Below are positions 42,715 to 51,487 of a stretch of DNA of 64,000 nt, piece after piece. Source of the stretch: Kineosporia sp. NBRC 101731 (GTDB lineage: Bacteria; Actinomycetota; Actinomycetes; Actinomycetales; Kineosporiaceae); assembly GCF_030269305.1 (NCBI RefSeq), contig NZ_BSTC01000018.1, positions 50,484 through 114,483 on the forward strand, read 5' to 3'. The notes beneath the pieces are model-generated. The model made no database searches, was not told the origin of the DNA, and saw only the letters and a program-made list of their open reading frames with translations. The position numbers and the translations under genes are program-made. Every line of letters begins with the position of its first letter. Positions within the stretch are counted from its first letter, which is position 1.

Positions 42715-44732
42715 CGGGCCTCCTTCGCCACCAGCGTCAGCACGTCGTAGGTGGCCACCGGTTCGCCGTGCTGGTTGGTGACCAGCGCGTCCCACCGCAC
42801 CTCGCCGTAGCCGGCGCTGTGGCGGGGCGTGAGCTGCTTCACCGTGAGCTGTACGGAGATCGCGTCGCCGGCCTTCACCGGAGTGAGGAACCGCAGGCCG
42901 TCGACGCCGAAGTTGGCCAGCACCGGGCCCGGGGCCGGGTCGACGAACAGGCCGGCGGCCAGCGACACCACGAGGTAGCCGTGGGCCACGATGCCGCGCA
43001 AGAGCGGGTTCCTCGTGGCGGCGGCCGCGTCGGTGTGAGCGTAGAACGTGTCGCCGGTGAACTCGGCGAAGTGCTCGATGTCGGCGAGGGTGACGGTGCG
43101 AGCCGCCGTGGAGATGCTGTGCCCGATCTCCAGTTCGGCCAGCGAGTAGCGGAACGGATGCTGTTGCGGGGTGATCCGCGTCGAGCCCGGGGCCCAGCGG
43201 CCGGTGATCGCCGTGAGCAGGTCGGGCGAGGCCTGGATCGCCGTGCGCTGGAGGTGACCCAGCACACCCCGGACGCCGCCGAGTTCTTCACCACCACCCG
43301 CGCGTCCCGGGCCGCCGTGCACGAGCATCGGTAGCGGGGAACCGTGGCCCGTGGACTCCCCGGCGTCGTCACGGTCGAGCACGAGGATGCGGCCGTGCCA
43401 GGGGGCCAGGCCCAGCACCAGGTGGCGGGCGACCTCCGGGGAGTGCGTGATCACCGACCCGGCCAGGCTGCCCCGGCCCCGCGCGGCCAGGGCCACGGCC
43501 TCGTCGAGCGACTCGTAGGTGAGCACCGTGCTGACCGGACCGAAGGGCTCCACCTCGTGCGGCTGGGTCGCTCCCGGGTGGGCCCGCAACAGGAGGGGCG
43601 GGACAAAGGCGCCCCGTGCGTCCCCTATTGGTTGTGAAGGGTCACCGAAGACCAACTCCGCCCCGGCCCGTAGGGCCTCCACCGCCTTGAGTACCTCGTC
43701 CCTCTGCCCGATGCTCGCCAGGGCACCCATCCGGACCTGCGGATCGCGGGGATCACCCACCCGGATCTTCGCCAGGCGTTCCGCGATGGCTTCTGAAACG
43801 CTCTGCGCCACTGAGGAAGGCACGATCACCCGGCGAATGGCCGTGCACTTCTGCCCGGCCTTGACCGTCATCTCGGTGACGACGCCCTGCACGAACAGAT
43901 CGAACTCCGGGTCGGAGGTGGTCACGTCGGGCCCGAGCACCGAGCAGTTCAGCGAGTCGGCCTCGACCCCCAGGTGCACGCCCGCGTCGAGCACGGTGGG
44001 GTGTCGGCGCAGGATGCCCGCGGTGTGGGCGGAGCCGGTGAAGGCGACCGAGTCGTGCACGCCCAGCTCGTCGAGCAGTGAACCCGCCCGGCCCGAGACC
44101 AGTTGCAGCGCACCCGGTGGCAGGATGCCCGAGGCGATGATCAGCCGCACTGCGCGCTCGGTCAGATAGGCCGTCTGGCTGGCGGGTTTCACGATCGTGG
44201 GCAGGCCGCCCAGGAAGGCCGGGGCCAGCTTCTCGAGCATGCCCCAGACCGGGAAGTTGAAGGCGTTGATCTGGACGGTGACGCCCGGCCGGGAGGTGTA
44301 GATGTGCTGGCCGACGAAAGTACCCTGCTTACCCAGGGTCTCCAGGGCGCCGTCGAACACGATGGTGTCGTTCGGCAGCTCCCGCACGCCCTTGCTCGCG
44401 TAGCTGAACAGGGTGCCGATGCCGCCGTCGACGTCCACCACCGTGTCGCGGGTGGTGGCGCCCGTGTGCAGGCTCAGGTCGTACAGCTCCGGCTTGTGCT
44501 CGTTCAGGTGCTGCGCCAGCTGCTTCAGCAGCTTGGCCCGCTGGTGGAAGGTGAGGGCCCGCGCGGCCGGTCCGCCGACCTCGCGCGCGTGGGTCACCAT
44601 CGCCGCGTAGTCGAGCCCGCTGGCGGAGATGCGGGCAACCTCCTCGCCGGTGGACGCGTCGAGCAGGGGCTCGCCCTCGTCCGGGGACCGGAACCAGTGC
44701 CCCGCGACGTAGCTCTCCAGCAGCGTGGTCAC
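42711..44732 (-). CDS. paaZ: Bifunctional ring-opening enzyme PaaZ (aldehyde dehydrogenase plus MaoC hydratase)
   Basis: A 673-residue fusion. Residues about 1-520 are an aldehyde dehydrogenase (catalytic Cys in KAGQKCTAIRR, Glu in GVEADSLNCSV). Residues about 540-673 are an R-hydratase/MaoC domain (HFAEFTGDTFYAHTD). It hydrolyses oxepin-CoA and oxidises the semialdehyde. The GTG at 44732 has AGAGGA six bases upstream. It is divergent from paaA, and the 115-base spacer holds an operator-like palindrome. Confidence 0.94.
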   Translation of the reverse strand: MTTLLESYVAGHWFRSPDEGEPLLDASTGEEVARISASGLDYAAMVTHAREVGGPAARALTFHQRAKLLKQLAQHLNEHKPELYDLSLHTGATTRDTVVDVDGGIGTLFSYASKGVRELPNDTIVFDGALETLGKQGTFVGQHIYTSRPGVTVQINAFNFPVWGMLEKLAPAFLGGLPTIVKPASQTAYLTERAVRLIIASGILPPGALQLVSGRAGSLLDELGVHDSVAFTGSAHTAGILRRHPTVLDAGVHLGVEADSLNCSVLGPDVTTSDPEFDLFVQGVVTEMTVKAGQKCTAIRRVIVPSSVAQSVSEAIAERLAKIRVGDPRDPQVRMGALASIGQRDEVLKAVEALRAGAELVFGDPSQPIGDARGAFVPPLLLRAHPGATQPHEVEPFGPVSTVLTYESLDEAVALAARGRGSLAGSVITHSPEVARHLVLGLAPWHGRILVLDRDDAGESTGHGSPLPMLVHGGPGRAGGGEELGGVRGVLGHLQRTAIQASPDLLTAITGRWAPGSTRITPQQHPFRYSLAELEIGHSISTAARTVTLADIEHFAEFTGDTFYAHTDAAAATRNPLLRGIVAHGYLVVSLAAGLFVDPAPGPVLANFGVDGLRFLTPVKAGDAISVQLTVKQLTPRHSAGYGEVRWDALVTNQHGEPVATYDVLTLVAKEAR

Positions 44733-44812
44733 ACCAGATCCTCTCGACAGCGTTGTCCAGATGTCTTTTTCGCCAGGCCGTTGCACTTGTGCCCAACTCG
44801 TGTCACGTTAAT

Positions 44813-44830
44813 ACAGACCGATCGGTAAGT
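44813..44830. promoter_or_regulatory. Probable PaaR operator between paaZ and paaA
   Basis: ACAGACCGATCGGTAAGT is an 18-bp imperfect palindrome (seven of nine pairs) built on ACCGATCGGT. It resembles TetR-type PaaR sites described in Corynebacterium, which contain ACCG and CGGT arms. It lies just before the paaA ribosome site, well placed to silence both divergent operons. Confidence 0.6.
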
Positions 44831-44847
44831 AAATGATGGAGGCAACG

Positions 44848-45786
44848 ATGCCCGGCCAGGCCGATCCGGAGAAGCACTTCGATGAGGTGATCGCCCGCCA
44901 CGACCGCATCGAGCCCCGCGACTGGATGCCCGACGCCTACCGGCGCACTCTGGTGCGGCAGATCGCCCAGCACGCCCACTCCGAGATCATCGGGATGCAG
45001 CCGGAGGGCAACTGGATCAGCCGGGCGCCCTCGTTGCGCCGCAAGGCGATCCTGCTGGCCAAGGTGCAGGACGAGGCCGGTCACGGGCTGTACCTCTACT
45101 CCGCGGCCGAGACGCTCGGGGTCTCCCGCGACGAGCTGGTCGGGATGCTCCTCAGTGGCAAGCAGAAGTACTCGTCCATCTTCAACTACCCGACGTTGAG
45201 TTACGCGGACGTCGGCACGATCGGCTGGCTGGTCGACGGCGCGGCGATCTGCAACCAGGTGCCGCTGTGCCGCACCTCGTACGGGCCGTACGGACGCGCG
45301 ATGATCCGGATCTGTAAGGAGGAGTCGTTCCATCAGCGGCAGGGGTACGAGCTGCTGATGACGATGATGCGCGGTACGCCGGAGCAGCGGGAGATGGTGC
45401 AGGAGTCGGTCGATCGGTTCTGGTGGCCCTCCCTGATGATGTTCGGGCCCCCGGACGATCATTCGCCCAACACCGAGCGGTCGATGGCGTGGGGTATCAA
45501 GCGGAACTCCAACGACGACCTGCGGCAGAAGTTCGTCGACATGACCGTGCCGCAGGCGCAGGCGCTGGGGGTGAGCCTGCCCGACCCGTCGCTGACCTGG
45601 AACGCCGAACGCGGGCAGCACGACTTCGGGCAGCCTGACTGGGACGAGCTGTTCGCCGTGATCCGTGGTGACGGTCCCTGCAACGCCCAGCGCCTCTCGC
45701 ATCGTCGCCGGGCGCACGAGGAGGGCGCGTGGGTGCGGGAGGCGGCCTCCGCGTTCGCCGCTCAGGAAGGGCCCGGACGTGGGTGA
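44848..45786 (+). CDS. paaA: Phenylacetyl-CoA epoxidase subunit PaaA
   Basis: The 312-residue catalytic diiron subunit. Metal-ligand helices include [34 protein letters not shown] and [15 protein letters not shown]. It forms a complex with PaaB, C and E to epoxidise the ring of phenylacetyl-CoA with O2. I use the ATG at 44848 because GGAGG lies five bases before it; an ATG 15 bases earlier is also in frame. Confidence 0.97.
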   Translation: MPGQADPEKHFDEVIARHDRIEPRDWMPDAYRRTLVRQIAQHAHSEIIGMQPEGNWISRAPSLRRKAILLAKVQDEAGHGLYLYSAAETLGVSRDELVGMLLSGKQKYSSIFNYPTLSYADVGTIGWLVDGAAICNQVPLCRTSYGPYGRAMIRICKEESFHQRQGYELLMTMMRGTPEQREMVQESVDRFWWPSLMMFGPPDDHSPNTERSMAWGIKRNSNDDLRQKFVDMTVPQAQALGVSLPDPSLTWNAERGQHDFGQPDWDELFAVIRGDGPCNAQRLSHRRRAHEEGAWVREAASAFAAQEGPGRG

Positions 45787-46060
45787 ATGGCCGCTGTACG
45801 AGGTTTTCGTGCGGAGCAAGCGAGGGCTGAACCATGTGCACGTCGGCTCGCTGCATGCCGCCGACGACGGTGCGGCCCTGCGCAACGCCCGCGACGTGTA
45901 CACCCGGCGCAACGAGGGAGTGAGCATCTGGGTGGTGCGGTCCGACGCGATCACGGCCTCCAGCCCCGACGAGAAGGATTCCCTGTTCGACCCGAGCGGC
46001 GACAAGGTCTACCGGCACCCGACCTTCTACACGATCCCCGGCCATGTCCCGCACCTGTGA
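45779..46060 (+). CDS. paaB: Phenylacetyl-CoA epoxidase subunit PaaB
   Basis: A 93-residue bridging subunit ([20 protein letters not shown], then [20 protein letters not shown]). The GTG at 45779 lies within the end of paaA, preceded by GGAAGG. Confidence 0.95.
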   Translation: MGEWPLYEVFVRSKRGLNHVHVGSLHAADDGAALRNARDVYTRRNEGVSIWVVRSDAITASSPDEKDSLFDPSGDKVYRHPTFYTIPGHVPHL

Positions 46061-46071
46061 GGAGTGCCGTC

Positions 46072-46983
46072 GTGGCTGACGACACCGCGTACGAGGGCCT
46101 GTTCGGCGGGGATTCGTCGCAGTGGGCGTTCGGCACGGATTTCGAGGATCCGCTGGCCGGGGTCGACACCACGATGGTGGACGACGTGGTCGCCGACGAT
46201 CTGGCGCTCTACTGCCTGGGTCTCGCCGATGATGCGCTGATCATGTCGCAACGCCTGTCCGAATGGTGCAGCCGTGCGCCGGAGATGGAAGACGACGTGG
46301 CGCTGGCCAATCTGGCGCTCGACCTGCTCGGCCAGGCCCGGCTGCTGCTGGCCCGCGCCGCCGCGGCCTCCCCGTCCGTCGTCCCGGTTCTGCCCGAGGG
46401 GTCCCCGGTCCCGCCCGAAGACGCCCTGGCCTTCTTCCGCTCCGCCGACCAGTTCCGCAACGTGCGCCTCGTCGAGGTGCCGGGAGGCGACTTCGCCCAC
46501 ATCATCGTCCGTTTGCTGCTCTTCTCGGTGGCCCGGCGGGAACTGCTGGAGCGGCTTCGCGGAAGTCGGGACCAGGTAATCTCCGCCGTGGCCGCGCGGG
46601 GAGTGAAAGAGGTTTCCTATCATCGGGACTGGTCGGCGCGGTGGTTCGTGGTGCTGGCCCGGGGCACCACGCGGTCGCGGCGCCGGCTGATCGCCGCTCT
46701 CGACGAACTGTGGCCCTACCAGGCTGAATTGGTGAAGTGCGGCGCTGTCGATCTCTCCATGGCCGACGCGGGGGTGGGCGTTGATCCGTCCGCGTACGCC
46801 GGTGCGGTGGACGCGGTGCTCGACCAGGTCCTCGCCGCCAGTGGGGTGGAGCGGCCCTCGCGAGGGCCGCTCGCCGGTGTCGATGGACGTTTCGGCCGGG
46901 ACGGGGTGCACACCGAGGCGCTGAGTCTGATGCTCGCCGAGATGCAGGTGGTCGCTCGGGCGCATCCGAGAGGGCGATGGTGA
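46072..46983 (+). CDS. paaC: Phenylacetyl-CoA epoxidase subunit PaaC
   Basis: A 303-residue structural partner of PaaA with a ferritin-like fold. Typical segments are DDLALYCLGLADDALIMSQR, ALANLALDLLGQARLLL and VKEVSYHRDWSARWFVVLAR. The GTG at 46072 has GAGGAG seven bases before it, 11 bases after paaB. Confidence 0.95.
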   Translation: MADDTAYEGLFGGDSSQWAFGTDFEDPLAGVDTTMVDDVVADDLALYCLGLADDALIMSQRLSEWCSRAPEMEDDVALANLALDLLGQARLLLARAAAASPSVVPVLPEGSPVPPEDALAFFRSADQFRNVRLVEVPGGDFAHIIVRLLLFSVARRELLERLRGSRDQVISAVAARGVKEVSYHRDWSARWFVVLARGTTRSRRRLIAALDELWPYQAELVKCGAVDLSMADAGVGVDPSAYAGAVDAVLDQVLAASGVERPSRGPLAGVDGRFGRDGVHTEALSLMLAEMQVVARAHPRGRW

Positions 46984-47006
46984 TGCAGGCGACTGCGCTC
47001 TTCTCC

Positions 47007-47050
47007 CGTGATCATGCAAAACCTCCCCGGGGAGGTTTTGCATGATCACG
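47007..47050. repeat. Palindromic repeat copy B: 44-bp perfect palindrome between paaC and paaD
   Basis: Two 22-base arms, CGTGATCATGCAAAACCTCC-CC and its exact complement, meet with no spacer. The right arm, read forward, contains GGGGAGG, six bases and ATG, which form a ribosome site and a start codon in frame with paaD. The better paaD start is 30 bases further on. Confidence 0.97.
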
Positions 47051-47071
47051 AACAGGTTGAGGGAGGTTGCG

Positions 47072-47539
47072 ATGGAAGCGGCGGCCGGGGTCACCGACCC
47101 GGAGATGCCCATGCTCACGCTCCTGGATCTCGGCGTGTTGCGGTCGGTCGAGATGGAGGACGACGTGGTCGTCGCATCGATCACGCCCACCTATCTGGGG
47201 TGCCCGGCGATGGCGACAATGCGGGACGATCTGATCCACCGGCTGAACGATGCGGGTTTCGAGCGGGTCGAGGTGCGGGTGCGGCTCGACCCGCCGTGGT
47301 CGAGCGACTGGATCACCGACCGGGGCCGCCGGGCGCTCACCGAGAACGGGCTCTCGGAGCCCGGGAAAGTCCGCCGTTATGTCGGTCTTTCGCTGGGTCC
47401 CACCCGACGGCACCTGAACTGCCCTCGCTGCGGATCGCCCCGGACCCGGCTGCTCTCCGAGTTCGGGGCCACGGCCTGCAGGGCGCTGTACCGCTGCGAC
47501 GAGTGCCTCGAGCCCTTCGAGCATGTGAAGGAGATCTGA
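47072..47539 (+). CDS. paaD: PaaD, iron-sulfur assembly-type protein for the epoxidase
   Basis: A 155-residue protein with an N-terminal MIP18/DUF59 domain (GVTDPEMPMLTLLDLGVLRS, YLGCPAM). Its C-terminal zinc-binding part has two Cys pairs (NCPRCGSP, YRCDECLEPF). It is thought to help mature the iron-sulfur or diiron centres of the complex. The ATG at 47072 has GGGAGG five bases upstream; an ATG in the palindrome at 47042 is in frame but less natural. Confidence 0.93.
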   Translation: MEAAAGVTDPEMPMLTLLDLGVLRSVEMEDDVVVASITPTYLGCPAMATMRDDLIHRLNDAGFERVEVRVRLDPPWSSDWITDRGRRALTENGLSEPGKVRRYVGLSLGPTRRHLNCPRCGSPRTRLLSEFGATACRALYRCDECLEPFEHVKEI

Positions 47540-48591
47540 TGGCCGGGTTCCACGGGCTGCGGGTGCGGGATGTGGAGCCGCTGTGTGACGATGCCGTGGC
47601 GGTCACGTTCGACGTTCCTCAGGCTCTGGAAGAGGTTTTCGCGTTCCGGGCCGGTCAGTCCCTGACCTTGCGACGGGTGATCGACGGGGTGGACCACCGC
47701 CGCTCGTACTCGATCTGCTCGGCGGTGGGTGAACGGCCGCGGATCGGGGTGCGGGAGATCCCGGACGGCATGTTCTCGTCCTGGCTCGTGCATCAGGTGC
47801 GGCCCGGCGACGAGATCGAGGTGTCGCCGCCGGCCGGTTCCTGGCCCGCGGATCCCGCTCCGGGAGAGCGGCATCTCTGCATCGCCGCCGGATCGGGCAT
47901 CACACCGATGCTTTCGGTGGCCTCGACGGCGCTGCAACATCCCGGCGCGCAGGTGTCGCTGCTCTACGGCAACCGCACGAGTCACACGGTGATGTTCGCG
48001 GAAGAGCTGGCCGACCTGAAGAATGCGCACGGGCCTCAGGTGCAGATCGTTCATGTACTCAGCCGCGAGCCTCGCGACGTGGAATTGTTCTCCGGACGTC
48101 TCGACGCGGACCGGGTGCGCCGCCTGCTCACCGAACTCGTGCCGGTGGAGACCTTCGACCGGATCTGGCTGTGCGGACCGCTGGACCTGGTGGAGTCGTC
48201 CCGTAAGGTACTGGCTTCTCTCGGGGTGGCCGCCGGGAAGATCCACGTCGAGCTGTTCTACGTGGATACCCCACCGCCGCAACCAGTTCGGGACTCTGCG
48301 GTTCTGGAGGGGGTGACCACGGAACTCACCACCGTGCTCGACGGTCTGCGCTCCACCACCGCGGTCTCGCGCGACGTCGCGATTCTGGAGGGTGCTCAGG
48401 CGACCCGCGCCGATCTGCCGTTCGCCTGCAAGGGCGGGGTGTGCGGGACCTGCCGGGCAGTAGTGCGGGAGGGGGAGGTGGACATGCGGCGCAATTACGC
48501 TCTCGAACCGGCTGAGGTCGACGCGGGGTTTGTGCTGACCTGTCAGAGCTTTCCGGTGAGTGATGTGGTGACCGTGGACTTTGACGCTTGA
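47539..48591 (+). CDS. paaE: PaaE, NADPH reductase of the epoxidase
   Basis: A 350-residue oxidoreductase. Order: FAD-binding domain (RRSYSICSAVG), NADP-binding domain (CIAAGSGITPMLSVASTALQ, WLCGPLDLVESS), and C-terminal plant-type 2Fe-2S ferredoxin with CKGGVCGTC and a last Cys in LTCQS. It feeds electrons to PaaA. TGATG overlap with paaD. Confidence 0.96.
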   Translation: MAGFHGLRVRDVEPLCDDAVAVTFDVPQALEEVFAFRAGQSLTLRRVIDGVDHRRSYSICSAVGERPRIGVREIPDGMFSSWLVHQVRPGDEIEVSPPAGSWPADPAPGERHLCIAAGSGITPMLSVASTALQHPGAQVSLLYGNRTSHTVMFAEELADLKNAHGPQVQIVHVLSREPRDVELFSGRLDADRVRRLLTELVPVETFDRIWLCGPLDLVESSRKVLASLGVAAGKIHVELFYVDTPPPQPVRDSAVLEGVTTELTTVLDGLRSTTAVSRDVAILEGAQATRADLPFACKGGVCGTCRAVVREGEVDMRRNYALEPAEVDAGFVLTCQSFPVSDVVTVDFDA

Positions 48592-48607
48592 GTCTTGCTG
48601 ATTGACC

Positions 48608-48629
48608 GGGAAGGTTTGCATGATCACGG
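48608..48629 (+). repeat. Single-arm repeat copy C supplying the paaI start
   Basis: GGGAAGGTTTGCATGATCAC matches one arm of the palindromic element with one T lost. Its GGGAAGG and ATG are the ribosome site and start codon of paaI. Confidence 0.85.
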
Positions 48630-49069
48630 AGGAGGATGTGGCGCTGGCTGCGCGGAGTGTTGCTGCCATGCTCGCCGGTGACCGGGCCAGTGCCGCGCTC
48701 GGGATGCGGCTGGAATCCGTGGCGCCGGGGCGGGCGGTGATGTCCATGCTGGTGCGCCCGGACATGACCAACGGCTATCAGATCTGTCACGGCGGCCTGA
48801 TCGCCGCGGTCGCCGACACCGCGTTCGCCGCCGCCTGCAACACCTACGGGGATGTGACGGTGGCGGCCGGATTCGACATCACCTTCCTTGAATCCGCGCG
48901 TCTGGGTGATGATCTCGAGGCCCGGGCGGAAGAGCGGGCCCGCCGGGGACGGTCCGGGGTCTACGACGTCACGGTGGTGCGCCGGGCCACCGCCGCCGAG
49001 CCTGAGGCCGTCATCGCCGAGTTCCGCGGTCGCAGCCGGTCTCTCGGCAAGCCGATCAGTGGGCCCTGA
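48620..49069 (+). CDS. paaI: Hotdog-fold thioesterase PaaI
   Basis: A 149-residue thioesterase of the PaaI type (DMTNGYQICHGGLIAAVADT, then AACNTYGDVTVAAGFDITFL). It removes CoA from stalled phenylacetyl-CoA derivatives. The start ATG is inside a repeat element. A TTG 18 bases upstream is a weaker alternative. Its end overlaps the convergent regulator gene by 14 bases. Confidence 0.92.
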   Translation: MITEEDVALAARSVAAMLAGDRASAALGMRLESVAPGRAVMSMLVRPDMTNGYQICHGGLIAAVADTAFAAACNTYGDVTVAAGFDITFLESARLGDDLEARAEERARRGRSGVYDVTVVRRATAAEPEAVIAEFRGRSRSLGKPISGP

Positions 49070-49679
49070 GCCCGTCGAAGGCCAGGTCGGTCACGGCATC
49101 GGCCACCGTGCCCGGCTCGTAGGTACCGTCGGCGTGGTACCACTCGACCAGCGAGTTCACCATGCCGAAGAGCAGGCGGCTGACCAGGCGGGGCGGGATG
49201 TCGGCGCGTAGCGAGCCCTCCCGCGCGGCCTGGGCGACCAGTTCGGCGAGCTGGTCGTCGAGCCACCGCCGGCGTTGCAGTGCGGCCAGCTCGACCTCGC
49301 TGTTCCCCCGCACCCGCAGCAGCAACGTGACGCTGGACTGGTGGGCCATCAGCACCTCGACGCTACGCCGCACCACCGACCGCAGTCGCTCGTAGGCGCT
49401 GAGGTCGGACGAGGGTTGTGTGGCTTCGGTGACGGCGGTGGTGAGTTCGTCGAGCGCGTCGTCGAGGGCGGCCGAGAGCAGCTGTTCCTTGCCGTCGACG
49501 TGATGATAGATCGCGGCCTTGGTCAGCCCGAGCTCCTTGGCCAGGTCGCCCATGCTCGTGGCGTCGTAGCCACGGCGGTTGAACAGGTCCACGGCCGTGC
49601 GCAGAATCGTGGCCTGGTCGTAGCCGGGCCGCCCCCGCCGCCGCGGTGACGCGGGTTCGGGAACGGCGGCGCTGGTCAC
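49056..49679 (-). CDS. TetR-family regulator of the phenylacetate cluster (PaaR-like)
   Basis: A 207-residue TetR protein. The HTH is at about residues 20-65 (GYDQATILRTAVDLFNRRGY, then ATSMGDLAKELGLTKAAIYH). The C-terminal ligand domain fits the KstR2/PaaR type. It probably binds phenylacetyl-CoA and releases the paaZ/paaA operator. The GTG at 49679 has GAGAGG upstream; a frame to 49730 would start inside a repeat. Confidence 0.9.
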   Translation of the reverse strand: MTSAAVPEPASPRRRGRPGYDQATILRTAVDLFNRRGYDATSMGDLAKELGLTKAAIYHHVDGKEQLLSAALDDALDELTTAVTEATQPSSDLSAYERLRSVVRRSVEVLMAHQSSVTLLLRVRGNSEVELAALQRRRWLDDQLAELVAQAAREGSLRADIPPRLVSRLLFGMVNSLVEWYHADGTYEPGTVADAVTDLAFDGLRAH

Positions 49680-49717
49680 GCAGCCCAGCCTCTCACGGGG
49701 AAAGATCCCAACCTCTC

Positions 49718-49830
49718 CGTGATCATGCAAAACCTCCCCCGAGTTCTAGAACTCTCATCTCCACAGTTCTAGAACACCGGGGAGTGGGGGCACCTCCCGG
49801 CCGAAGGCTGGGGGATTTGCATGATCACGG
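49718..49830. repeat. Repeat copies D and E as inverted ends of a 113-bp element
   Basis: CGTGATCATGCAAAACCTCC (49718 on) and GGGGGATTTGCATGATCACG (49810-49829) are inverted copies. Between them are two perfect 10-bp palindromes GTTCTAGAAC (49743-49752 and 49766-49775) and a G-rich stem region. The last bases of the ECF42 gene, including its stop at 49825, lie in the right arm. Confidence 0.88.
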
Positions 49831-50988
49831 CAAGGTGGTTGGTGTTTGCAGGCGGGCCGCCTGCCGGGTGAGGTGGTCCCGCTCGGCGAAGTTCGTGGCC
49901 CCAGTTGCGGCCTGGGCGTAGGCCGTTGCGGCGTCGGCCGGGTCACCGGCGCGTTCCAGCAGGTGTCCCCGTACCGCGTGGAGCCGGTGGTGCCACGAAG
50001 GGAGGCGGGGTTCCACGGCCGAGAGCGCGGCCAGGCCGGCCCGGGGTCCGTCCACCTCGCCCACCGCCACGGCCCGGGACAGGGCGGCGGCCGGGGTGTC
50101 GTGGATCGCCAGGAGTTCGTCGTACCAGGAGAGGATCTGCGGCCAGTCGGTCTCCTCCGGGGTGGCGGCGTCGTCGTGGAGAGCTGCGATCGCGGCCTGT
50201 GCCTGGTACTCGCCCAGCCGGTCGGCGGCCAGGGCGGTCTGCAGGGCCAGTACGCCCTCTTCGATGCGGGCGGTGTTCCAGAGCGAACGGTCCTGCTGAT
50301 CGAGGGGTACCAGCGAGCCGTTCGCGAGATACCGCGCCGGGCGCCGGGCGTCGTGCAGCAGCATCAGGGCCAGCAGCCCGAGCACCTCCGGTTCGGAACG
50401 TGACGGGCGGACCAGCATCCGGGTCAGGCGAATGGCCTCGGCCGCCAGGTCGACCGACCCGCGGTGGCCCTCGTTGAAGATCAGGTACAGCACCCGCAGC
50501 ACCAGGGTCAGGTCGCCGGGCGCGTCGAGTCGCACACCGGTCAGGGTCTTCTTCGCCCGTGAGATGCGCTGCGCCATAGTGGCTTCGGGCACCAAGAAGG
50601 CTGTTGCGATCTGCTGGGTGGTGAGCCCGCCGACGGCGCGCAGGGTGAGGGCCACGGCCGAGGGCGGGCTCAGCGACTCGTGGCAGCAGAGAAACAGCAG
50701 GCGCAGGGTGTCGTCGCTCTGCTCGGTCGGACCCGGTTCGGGTTCCAGGGCCACGCGATCCTCACGCTGCCGCCGCGACACCTCCGAGCGGGTGCTGTCG
50801 ACCAGTCTCCGGGAGGCCACGGTGATGAGCCAGGCCCGGGGGTTGTCCGGTGTGCCGGTGTCCGGCCACTGGGACCAGGCCTGTAGCAACGCTTCCTGCA
50901 GGGCGTCCTCGGCCGCCGCGAACGGGGTGCCACGGCGGACGAGCACGGCCAGCACCTGCGGGGAGAGGTCCCGCAGCAGGTGTTCCAC
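49825..50988 (-). CDS. ECF42-type RNA polymerase sigma factor
   Basis: A 387-residue sigma factor. Region 2 (DALQEALLQAWSQWPDTGTP, NPRAWLITVASRRLVD) and region 4 (GLTTQQIATAFLVPEATMAQ) are followed by a long C-terminal domain with the conserved ARYLANGSLVPLDQQDRSLW segment and TPR-like helices, the hallmark of ECF42. The GTG at 50988 gives the usual family start; the frame extends to 51069 across a 12-bp direct repeat. It follows a DGPF gene, its standard partner. Confidence 0.93.
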   Translation of the reverse strand: MEHLLRDLSPQVLAVLVRRGTPFAAAEDALQEALLQAWSQWPDTGTPDNPRAWLITVASRRLVDSTRSEVSRRQREDRVALEPEPGPTEQSDDTLRLLFLCCHESLSPPSAVALTLRAVGGLTTQQIATAFLVPEATMAQRISRAKKTLTGVRLDAPGDLTLVLRVLYLIFNEGHRGSVDLAAEAIRLTRMLVRPSRSEPEVLGLLALMLLHDARRPARYLANGSLVPLDQQDRSLWNTARIEEGVLALQTALAADRLGEYQAQAAIAALHDDAATPEETDWPQILSWYDELLAIHDTPAAALSRAVAVGEVDGPRAGLAALSAVEPRLPSWHHRLHAVRGHLLERAGDPADAATAYAQAATGATNFAERDHLTRQAARLQTPTTLP

Positions 50989-51014
50989 GATCGGTCGTCG
51001 GATCGGTCGTCGGA

Positions 51015-51431
51015 TCAGGCGTCGGCCGAGGGCGGATCCATCTCGAGAATCTGCCGCACCTCGATCCACTCGAACAACGGCTCCCCGCCCTTGGCCGGGG
51101 CGGAGGAGGCGCGGGCGGCGATCTCGACGGCCCGCTCCCGCGACGCGACATCGACGAGGAACCAGCCGGCCACCAGTTCACCGGACTCCGGGTACGGGCC
51201 GTCGGTGACCACCGGGGCCTGGTCCGGGCCGCCGAAGCGCACGTACGAGACCTCCGGCCCGATGCCCTGCGCGTCGACGAACTCGCCACTCTCGCGCAGC
51301 TCGTCGACGAGCCGGATCTGGAAGGCGATGTGCGCGTCCACGTCTTCCGGCGACCACTCGGTCATCGGGACGTGGCTGGGCATCCGCTCGGGCCCGTGAC
51401 CGTAGTGCTTGAGCAACAGGTACTTCGCCAT
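51015..51431 (-). CDS. YCII/DGPF-domain protein, partner of ECF42
   Basis: A 138-residue YCII-like protein starting MAKYLLLKHYGHGPERMP, with VTDGPYPESGELVAGWFLVD (the DGPF motif in the form DGPY). These genes always accompany ECF42 and are transcribed by it; their chemistry is unknown. It lies 26 bases before the chosen sigma start. Confidence 0.92.
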   Translation of the reverse strand: MAKYLLLKHYGHGPERMPSHVPMTEWSPEDVDAHIAFQIRLVDELRESGEFVDAQGIGPEVSYVRFGGPDQAPVVTDGPYPESGELVAGWFLVDVASRERAVEIAARASSAPAKGGEPLFEWIEVRQILEMDPPSADA

Positions 51432-51487
51432 GTCGATCCCCTTCGCCAGGTTCGGAGAACGGCCATCTTGCCGTTCTCACCCCCTGG

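Noticed and set aside
49743..49775. Two GTTCTAGAAC palindromes considered as SOS (LexA) boxes
   Set aside because: LexA boxes of actinobacteria need GAAC-N4-GTTC. Here the half-sites are in the opposite order with two bases between, and no DNA-repair gene follows.
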